A stretch of 11,345 bases of DNA from Methanobacteriota archaeon (GTDB taxonomy: Archaea > Thermoplasmatota > Poseidoniia > Poseidoniales > Poseidoniaceae), in assembly GCA_011525095.1 (NCBI GenBank), contig WTIV01000148.1, positions 1-11,345 on the forward strand. The letters run 5' to 3'. The notes under the pieces are model-generated. The model was not told the origin of the DNA. It made no database searches and saw only the letters and a program-made list of their open reading frames with translations. Position numbers and translations under genes: made by a program. Each line of letters starts with the position of its first letter. Within the stretch, counting starts at the first letter, position 1. Positions 1 through 5,210 of this stretch are shown in pieces.

Positions 1-69
1 AATGCCACGCTTGTCGTGGTCTGCGCGAATTTTATCCGCTTCATTTCGGAAGAGTTCCATACTTAGCAA
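1..69 (-). CDS. serS: N-terminus of probable seryl-tRNA synthetase (partial, runs off the left edge)
   Basis: Only the first 23 codons are in the window. The peptide starts MLSMELFRNEADKIRADHDK and continues RGI. It aligns without gaps with the usual seryl-tRNA synthetase start (M-L-D-x-K-L-F/I-R-E-N-P-x-x-I/V-R-x-x-x-x-K-R-G), the first strand and helix before the long antiparallel coiled-coil arm. SerRS charges tRNA-Ser in the cytoplasm. I chose the TTG at 69-67 over the ATG at 60-58. The TTG has a strong Shine-Dalgarno-like GAGGTGAT a few bases upstream and restores the 'M-L-x-x-x-L-F-R' spacing of the family; an in-frame TGA at 72-70 blocks any earlier start. The gene lies 10 bp after the stop of the presenilin-like gene, so the two are probably cotranscribed. 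The identification rests on a short N-terminal match and another protein cannot be excluded. Confidence 0.55.
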   Translation of the reverse strand, partial: MLSMELFRNEADKIRADHDKRGI

Positions 70-73
70 TCAA

Positions 74-81
74 ATCACCTC
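74..81 (-). promoter_or_regulatory. Shine-Dalgarno-like site overlapping the upstream stop codon
   Basis: On the minus strand the sequence TGAGGTGATTTGATTG contains GAGGTGAT, complementary to the anti-SD at the archaeal 16S rRNA 3' end. GGTGA ends 5 nt before the TTG at 69 and 14 nt before the ATG at 60. It overlaps the TGA stop (82-80) of the preceding gene, an arrangement typical of coupled translation in an operon. The spacing is the main reason to prefer the TTG start. Confidence 0.6.
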
Positions 82-2344
82 AAAACGAAATTCCAAACGA
101 GAATGCTGCGCTTCCTACAAATATCAAGCCACCAATGATGTAACCGAGAATTGCTCCACCGTTGAGTAGTGGCAAGCCTGCTTGAGGTCTGCCCGATGCA
201 ACATAGGTCATCAGAATGAAGTAACCAACCAATCCGCCAATTAATGCTGAAATACCGACTGCTAGGCCACTATCTCCGATATAGTTGACACAGGAAATTA
301 CCAACATTCCAGGGAATATAACGTCGCCAAGACCCATGAACATGGCTTCCTTTGGCTTCTTTCTCTTCACGACCTGCTTTGGCTTATCATCAACTGATTT
401 GGCCTGAGTAGGGGCTGCTTTTTGCTCATCACTTGGACGGATTGAATCCTTCTCATCAAGCATTGAGTAGCCACTCTCCTGTGGAGCAACAAGTAGGATT
501 GGTAGGTTCAAACCAATCATAGTGTCTGCAAGGTCGAGCATATGTTTTGAGCGGTAAACGGCCCAGGCATCGTAAATTGCAGCAAGTACCATGAAGATTA
601 CAATCAATGTTGGAACGAAAGTCACTCCAAGCATTACAATCACACCAGCGCCAACAAGAACGCCTACTGTGTTGACAATGTACCATTCAGGGCGAATGAT
701 GAGTGCTGTCATCAGAAGAATGGATAGGCCTACACCAATCAGGAATGCAGTTGTATCAAATTGAATACCATACGAATTATACATTGTATCTGGGTCAAAT
801 ATTCCGCCATCAACTACCATTGAACGTGCGGGTTCGTTGACAAATAGTGGATTTCCTTGTTGGACCGTAGTAACGTCAAATCCATCTACAAAGAAAACTG
901 AATTTGCGCCCAGTTCATTGTCTATGGTAACGTATTCTATCAATGATTCATAGAATAAACCATGGATTCCATCGCCATCTGAGATCCATATTTCATTTTC
1001 ATCACTACTGTCGATGTCGAACGAAGCAATGTAGGAGATTGGGCCAACGAAAGAATCACTGCCTTTGAATTTGGATTCCTTTGTGAAATTACCGTCCTTA
1101 TCGTCATCGACAATCCAAGCATCTATCTGGCCGTCTTCATAGCCAGTCATTGCTAACAGCTCTGTTTCTTCCCAAGGACTTGGAATTATGTTGAACGCAG
1201 TCAGTGGGTTGTCTGGTTCTGCAACCAAAAGCCATTCAACGCTCGCTTCGTCTACCCAATCATCCGGTGCAATACCAGGGCCAATGTATGTCCCTGAGTT
1301 TTCTTCTAACTCGATCATAACTGCACCTGCCGAGGTAGCGAGCAGTAGTGTGTCTGCGTCGTATTGCTTGTTGGCTAAACTCTTCTCATCCAATTGCATC
1401 GGAGGATAGACCCATTCAGCGATATAACGATGGATACCAATGTCCTCGTCTGTCTGATTTGTTTCGATGTATGAATCGGCAAAAATCTCGGACCTCACCA
1501 ATGTGTTCTTTGCAGTGTTTATGTAGAGTGCTCCTTTAGATTGGCCTGTTTCAGCACTAGGGTTTTCGATTACCTCTAAAGCACTAATGCAAGGACCTAT
1601 TGCGATTATTTCTGTAGAATTTGTAATGTTGCCATCCCAGTTTTCCAAATCGAAACAAGCATACTTGCTCAAGATTTCACCGCTTTCCTTGTCCAGCGTC
1701 CAAATCCACTTGTCGTTATTGATGGTGTATCCAAATTCGCCTTCAGATACTGCAAACTGGTTAGGAACTCCCGGGAATGATTCCAACTCTAGATCCCATA
1801 TCAGGGAAGAATTCATCGCTCGCTTTGAAACGATGAATGAGTGGTTTTCGAATGAATCTCTGAAAATTGGCTCATGAGTTAACATCGAACCATCTTCAGT
1901 GATTGCGTACAACTCCTCATTGATTTCTTCATTTTCTGTAAAGACGAAAGTTTCAGTTTCAATTTCTGGAACTAGTAAGATGTGCGCACCAGGAACGGTT
2001 GTGTAGCAGAGTGCAAGGAATAACACGAACAATATGCCGTATTTTATGACGTGCTGGAGATGGTTCTTAGCAAGCCACAATATCATGAAAGTAAATGCAA
2101 AAATTGCAATCAATTCGAGCGCAATCCATCGAACCTCGGTCGACCCAGACTCGCCGAAAGCTTGCAATCCTGCAGCATCAAACCATGGCTGTAGCCAAAT
2201 ACCCAACAGGATAGTAATAATGAACATAAACGCCATTCCAAGCATGCCTGGAGCTTGTTGAATCATGTTTGCAAGAAGACTGTCTTCCTTTGCCAATTCA
2301 CGTTCGACGCGCTTGACATGGTCGGTTGATGCAGACTCTCCCAT
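80..2344 (-). CDS. Presenilin/signal-peptide-peptidase-like intramembrane aspartyl protease with large inserted ectodomain
   Basis: A 754-residue polytopic membrane protein. Three N-terminal hydrophobic segments (about 35-52, 72-92, 100-118) precede a ~410-residue hydrophilic domain (about 120-530), followed by six more segments (about 531-549, 555-574, 577-597, 668-686, 692-714, 722-748). TM6 carries the YD catalytic motif (Y591-D592), TM7 the GxGD motif (G671-L-G-D674), and TM9 a PALP-like motif (G723-L-P-L726). A polar, basic loop (about 600-667) separates TM6 and TM7, as in presenilins. Positive charges at 93-101, 597-600 and 660-665 put the N-terminus and this loop inside and the inserted domain outside. 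That domain has several N-x-S/T sequons (N167, N178, N239, N242, N296, N419), two cysteines (C230, C252) that could pair, and quinoprotein/FG-GAP-like segments (WTLDKESGEI near 215, DGDGI near 456), suggesting a beta-propeller-like fold. The nine-TM aspartyl protease family (Pfam SPP/PSH group) cleaves transmembrane helices. Family membership is near certain; the ectodomain fold and the substrate are unknown. The ATG at 2344 is supported by the divergent promoter region. Confidence 0.9.
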   Translation of the reverse strand: MGESASTDHVKRVERELAKEDSLLANMIQQAPGMLGMAFMFIITILLGIWLQPWFDAAGLQAFGESGSTEVRWIALELIAIFAFTFMILWLAKNHLQHVIKYGILFVLFLALCYTTVPGAHILLVPEIETETFVFTENEEINEELYAITEDGSMLTHEPIFRDSFENHSFIVSKRAMNSSLIWDLELESFPGVPNQFAVSEGEFGYTINNDKWIWTLDKESGEILSKYACFDLENWDGNITNSTEIIAIGPCISALEVIENPSAETGQSKGALYINTAKNTLVRSEIFADSYIETNQTDEDIGIHRYIAEWVYPPMQLDEKSLANKQYDADTLLLATSAGAVMIELEENSGTYIGPGIAPDDWVDEASVEWLLVAEPDNPLTAFNIIPSPWEETELLAMTGYEDGQIDAWIVDDDKDGNFTKESKFKGSDSFVGPISYIASFDIDSSDENEIWISDGDGIHGLFYESLIEYVTIDNELGANSVFFVDGFDVTTVQQGNPLFVNEPARSMVVDGGIFDPDTMYNSYGIQFDTTAFLIGVGLSILLMTALIIRPEWYIVNTVGVLVGAGVIVMLGVTFVPTLIVIFMVLAAIYDAWAVYRSKHMLDLADTMIGLNLPILLVAPQESGYSMLDEKDSIRPSDEQKAAPTQAKSVDDKPKQVVKRKKPKEAMFMGLGDVIFPGMLVISCVNYIGDSGLAVGISALIGGLVGYFILMTYVASGRPQAGLPLLNGGAILGYIIGGLIFVGSAAFSFGISF

Positions 2345-2405
2345 GCTAGTGCGGAGAATGAGGGTGGTTTTCTAATCATTGGATATACTGGCCCCTACGG
2401 GGCCA
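2345..2405. promoter_or_regulatory. Divergent promoter region between the presenilin-like gene and folC
   Basis: A 61-bp intergenic stretch serves both divergent genes. For the minus-strand gene, TTAGAAAA (2375-2368) is centred about 27 nt before the ATG, the expected TATA-box position for a leaderless archaeal transcript. For the plus strand, ATATAC (2383-2388) lies about 20 nt before the ATG at 2406 and is a weaker candidate. No good Shine-Dalgarno precedes either start, which fits leaderless mRNAs. These are motif readings by eye; transcription starts are not shown by the sequence. Confidence 0.45.
2389..2405. repeat. Perfect inverted repeat abutting the folC start codon
   Basis: TGGCCCC-TAC-GGGGCCA is a 7-bp-arm, 3-bp-loop palindrome that ends one base before the ATG at 2406. 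It is strongly G+C-rich against A+T-rich flanks. It could be a dimeric regulator operator placed between the TATA-like element and the start, or an RNA hairpin if transcription starts further upstream. If the TTG at 2379 were the true start it would lie in coding sequence instead. Confidence 0.5.
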
Positions 2406-3536
2406 ATGACAGAAAGTGGTGCTAGAGAGTGGCTTTACGCCTCAAAATCCAAGGGAATGTCACTTGGATTATCGAGGGTAAAAGCAGCACTGAAAGCCCT
2501 TGGAAGGCCAGATAGAGATATGGATTGTATTCACGTTGCAGGCTCCAACGGTAAAGGAAGTGCTTGCGCCCACTTGGTTGCCGGTTTGGTAAGGGCAGGT
2601 TATCGAGTTGGCCTATTTTCATCTCCACATCTAATCAGTATTGAGGAAAGAGTCAGAGTTGATGGGAAATCGGTTTCTGCAGACCAGTTTGATAAAGCGC
2701 TCAATACGGTCAGAGACTTAAATCAAGAATTGACATTCTTCGAAATAACATACCTCGTCGCTCTACTTGCTTGTCGGGATGCTGGAGTTTCAATCATGGT
2801 ATTAGAAACTGGACTCGGTGGACGCCTTGATGCGACTAGATCTGCTGACGTAGTTGGCTGTTTAGTTACATCAGTTAGCCTCGAACATAGTGACATTCTC
2901 GGAGATACCATCGAGGCGATTGCTAAAGAGAAGGCTGCGATTTGGCGACCAGGTGTACCGATGCTTATTCGTGACCCTGGGAGTGCTAAGGTTCGCAATG
3001 CGATGAGAGATGAAGCGATTAGCGCTAGATTTTACACCCCTGAAAAATCAACATTCATGGACGAAGCTGCAGATCTTGCAGAGATGCTTTGTTCAATGAT
3101 CGGTTATTCATTTGTTAGAAGACCAATTCGATGGCCTGCGAGAATGCAATACATCCCCGGCAAGCAAAATTACCTACTTGAAGCTGCACACAATCCAAGC
3201 GGCATGGAAAGAGTTGTGCCTGAAATTGCATCAGTTTTACCACAAAAGTGGTCTTTGCTTTTCGGATGCTCACCTCAACAGCACATGACTGATTTCTTAC
3301 AACCTCTATTCGATTTGATAATGAATAATCCACCGCTTGAAATCATTACGACTGAACCACAAAACGGTCGCTATCCTGGAGTAAAAGAGCCAATAGCGGG
3401 CTTGGAGCACATCTCTAACCCGGTCAAAGCATTACAATCATTCAGTGAAGAGGTGGACCTTGTTTTGGTAATTGGTTCCCTATATCTGTGTGGAAATATT
3501 CTAGAATACCTTGGTGAAAATGCCGACATACTTTGA
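2406..3536 (+). CDS. folC: Dihydrofolate synthase / folylpolyglutamate synthase (Mur-ligase family), compact variant
   Basis: An ATP-dependent ligase of the FolC family that adds glutamate to dihydropteroate and/or reduced folates. Counting from the ATG (376 residues), the P-loop HVAGSNGKGS is at about 43-52, SSPHL at 72-76, FFEITYLVAL near 111-120, LETGLGGRLDAT at 133-144, and SLEHSDILGDTIEAIAKEKA (substrate/Mg region) at 158-177. C-terminal AHNPSG is at 261-266 and GSLYLCG at 357-363. Usual FolC length is about 420 residues. Here the segment between the RPGVP motif and the linker is roughly 50 residues short, and the usual G-x-HQ-x-x-N element is not visible. The linker reads WPAR instead of WPGR, and the usual LDGAHNP reads LEAAHNP. 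A TTG at 2379 would add nine residues, but those codons contain the inverted repeat and resemble no family N-terminus, so the ATG is preferred. It is followed after 26 bp by dCMP deaminase, giving a likely operon around thymidylate synthesis. Confidence 0.88.
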   Translation: MTESGAREWLYASKSKGMSLGLSRVKAALKALGRPDRDMDCIHVAGSNGKGSACAHLVAGLVRAGYRVGLFSSPHLISIEERVRVDGKSVSADQFDKALNTVRDLNQELTFFEITYLVALLACRDAGVSIMVLETGLGGRLDATRSADVVGCLVTSVSLEHSDILGDTIEAIAKEKAAIWRPGVPMLIRDPGSAKVRNAMRDEAISARFYTPEKSTFMDEAADLAEMLCSMIGYSFVRRPIRWPARMQYIPGKQNYLLEAAHNPSGMERVVPEIASVLPQKWSLLFGCSPQQHMTDFLQPLFDLIMNNPPLEIITTEPQNGRYPGVKEPIAGLEHISNPVKALQSFSEEVDLVLVIGSLYLCGNILEYLGENADIL

Positions 3537-3562
3537 TGAATGGGAGAGGGCTGGGATAACCG

Positions 3563-4033
3563 ATGAAGGACAAGCATCTAGAAATTAGAATCGAACAATG
3601 TCTTGCCCTTGCAAAAGCAAGTAACTGCCCAAGGCGTAAGTTCGGAGCACTGCTTGTTGACCCAGATAGAAACGTTGTCTTGATGGATGGCTACAATGGA
3701 GGCCCCCGCGGAGGAGGAGAGTTGTGTGGCGGTGACGAATGTCTAAGAGACACAATGAATGTAAAGTCAGGGACCAGGGTTGAAATCGGATGCCATCACG
3801 CTGAAATGAACCTCATATGCAATGCCGCTGCTAACGGCGTTCCTACCAAAGATGCATGGCTGCTAGTTACAGGAGAGCCATGCATGATGTGTGCCAAACT
3901 AATTCACCATGCTGGAATTGGAAAGGTCATAATCGTAGACGGAGGTTTTGGCGGAGAAAACGGAATTGGTTATCTAGAGAACCATGGAGTTAACATCCAA
4001 AGGACAGATGGGCCCAAAGACCCACGATTTTAG
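3563..4033 (+). CDS. dCMP deaminase (ComEB-like cytidine/deoxycytidylate deaminase family)
   Basis: A 156-residue zinc enzyme expected to convert dCMP to dUMP, the substrate of thymidylate synthase. The catalytic zinc signature is complete: H79-A-E81 (HAEMN) and P106-C107-M-M-C110 (PCMMC). The N-terminal part CPRRKFGALLVDPDRNVVL and the NGGPRG segment (45-50) are typical of the dCMP deaminase branch rather than of tRNA adenosine deaminases. Extra cysteines and histidine (C55, C60, H78) lie where this branch often has a second, structural metal site. The length is typical. An in-frame TAA at 3557-3559 makes the ATG at 3563 the first possible start; a purine-rich GGGAGAGGG lies 12 nt upstream. 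It sits 26 bp after folC, and both feed folate-dependent dTMP synthesis. Exact substrate (dCMP versus another cytosine nucleotide) is inferred from family. Confidence 0.9.
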   Translation: MKDKHLEIRIEQCLALAKASNCPRRKFGALLVDPDRNVVLMDGYNGGPRGGGELCGGDECLRDTMNVKSGTRVEIGCHHAEMNLICNAAANGVPTKDAWLLVTGEPCMMCAKLIHHAGIGKVIIVDGGFGGENGIGYLENHGVNIQRTDGPKDPRF

Positions 4034-4070
4034 TCGGTGGTTTGAAATCTTCAAGCATTCTCTTCCGCAC

Positions 4071-5210
4071 ATGCAGAACATACGGGTGCTAATTGCCGTA
4101 GTTTTGCTTCTCATACCAGGTTGTACATACCTTGATGATTTGAATGAAGAGAATTCAGAAGAGAATTCAGAGATAATCGAACCGGTTTTTGGGTGCACTG
4201 ACTCAAAGGCTGAAAATTACGATTCTCAAGCAACAGAAGACGATGGTTCATGTGAATATGAAGAAAATGAACCAGAGCCAGAACCCGTTATGGGTTGCAC
4301 TGATGAATCAGCGATGAACTATGACTCCAATGCGACTGAAGATGACGGAACGTGTGAATTCATGGAAACTATTCCTTGCAATGGATTGGTTATTTTATGT
4401 CACAGGACATACGACAGTGTGACTTTCCCTGAAACTCACAACTCCTATTCTACTCATGAAGACAATATCTACTATCCTGCCAGCAATCATAGAACAGGTT
4501 TTCAAGCACAGTGGAATGCTGGAATGAGAGCCTTCATGCTAGATACTCATTATTTGACAACTGCTGACCAAAGCGCTTCTAACGTCAGATTTTGTCATGG
4601 AGACTCAGACAGGGGCTTCTCTCCGTGCACGTACGGGGCGGTAGACCCGTGGAATTGGCTCAGCAAATTAGAATCGGAAATGAACAGTGAAGACAGGGAT
4701 ATCGTTACTCTGCTGATAGAGAACTATGTAGAGCCCGACCATCTCAAAGAAATATTCGATGATGTTGGTCTATCAGATATGATGTATATTCATGAAAAGA
4801 ATACAGAATGGCCTACGCTAATTGAAATGATAAACATGGGCAAGAGGTTGGTCGTATTTTGGGAGCAATCTGCTGATTCCAGTCACCCATATTTCCATGA
4901 CTTCCTTACCCATAGTTGGACTACAAACTACGCAGATGATGACACATCATCAATGGACTGCGAGAAACTTAGAGGGGACGTAAATCAACCTGTATTCCAC
5001 ATGAATAACTGGTTGAAAAATCAAGCCGGTCTTTCAGACCCAAACAGAGCAGGAGAAGCAAATGACGTTGATTTCATGATTGAGAGAGCGATTGAGTGTA
5101 TCGATTTACACGGCAAGCGACCGACCTTTATCGCAGTAGATTGGTGGGAAGAAGGTGACGTTGTAGAAGCCGTTGAAAGGGTTAACCTCATGGAAATCGA
5201 GGGAGATTAA
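4071..5210 (+). CDS. Secreted lipoprotein with two GCTD-type Cys repeats and a PI-PLC-like phosphodiesterase domain
   Basis: A 379-residue protein that starts with a lipoprotein signal (hydrophobic 5-16, lipobox-like I-P-G-C18; Pro at -2 is uncommon). After an acidic linker come two repeats, about 40-63 and 74-97, each G-C-T-D...A-x-N-Y-D-S-x-A-T-E-D-D-G-x-C-E, with one cysteine at each end. The rest resembles the phosphatidylinositol-specific phospholipase C-like TIM-barrel superfamily: ETHNSY with candidate catalytic H123, GMRAFMLDTH (R153, D158), and FCHGD with second candidate H176, followed by LLIENY and LVVFWEQ strands. Further cysteines (C103, C110, C175, C186, C297, C343) suggest disulfides, fitting an extracellular location. 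It probably hydrolyses a phosphodiester of a lipid head group or glycan, but the substrate is unknown. The earlier in-frame ATG at 3984 would overlap the deaminase gene by 50 bp and place 29 residues before the signal peptide, so it was not used. TTTGAAAT at 4041-4048 sits about 26 nt upstream and may be its own weak TATA box. Confidence 0.72.
   Translation: MQNIRVLIAVVLLLIPGCTYLDDLNEENSEENSEIIEPVFGCTDSKAENYDSQATEDDGSCEYEENEPEPEPVMGCTDESAMNYDSNATEDDGTCEFMETIPCNGLVILCHRTYDSVTFPETHNSYSTHEDNIYYPASNHRTGFQAQWNAGMRAFMLDTHYLTTADQSASNVRFCHGDSDRGFSPCTYGAVDPWNWLSKLESEMNSEDRDIVTLLIENYVEPDHLKEIFDDVGLSDMMYIHEKNTEWPTLIEMINMGKRLVVFWEQSADSSHPYFHDFLTHSWTTNYADDDTSSMDCEKLRGDVNQPVFHMNNWLKNQAGLSDPNRAGEANDVDFMIERAIECIDLHGKRPTFIAVDWWEEGDVVEAVERVNLMEIEGD
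5207..5210. other. Overlapping convergent stop codons (TTAA)
   Basis: The plus-strand lipoprotein stop TAA occupies 5208-5210, and the minus-strand helicase stop TAA occupies 5209-5207, sharing the palindrome TTAA. There is no spacer between the two genes, and I see no T-rich run near the junction on either strand. Termination must therefore occur inside the opposing gene, producing 3'-overlapping transcripts. Confidence 0.95.

Noticed and set aside
2379..2405. TTG at 2379 as folC start
   Set aside because: The nine added codons include the inverted repeat and no family-like residues; ATG 2406 is a better start, though not proven.
3984..4070. Longer lipoprotein start at ATG 3984
   Set aside because: It overlaps the dCMP deaminase gene by 50 bp and would bury the lipoprotein signal peptide 29 residues in; ATG 4071 places the hydrophobic segment and lipobox correctly.
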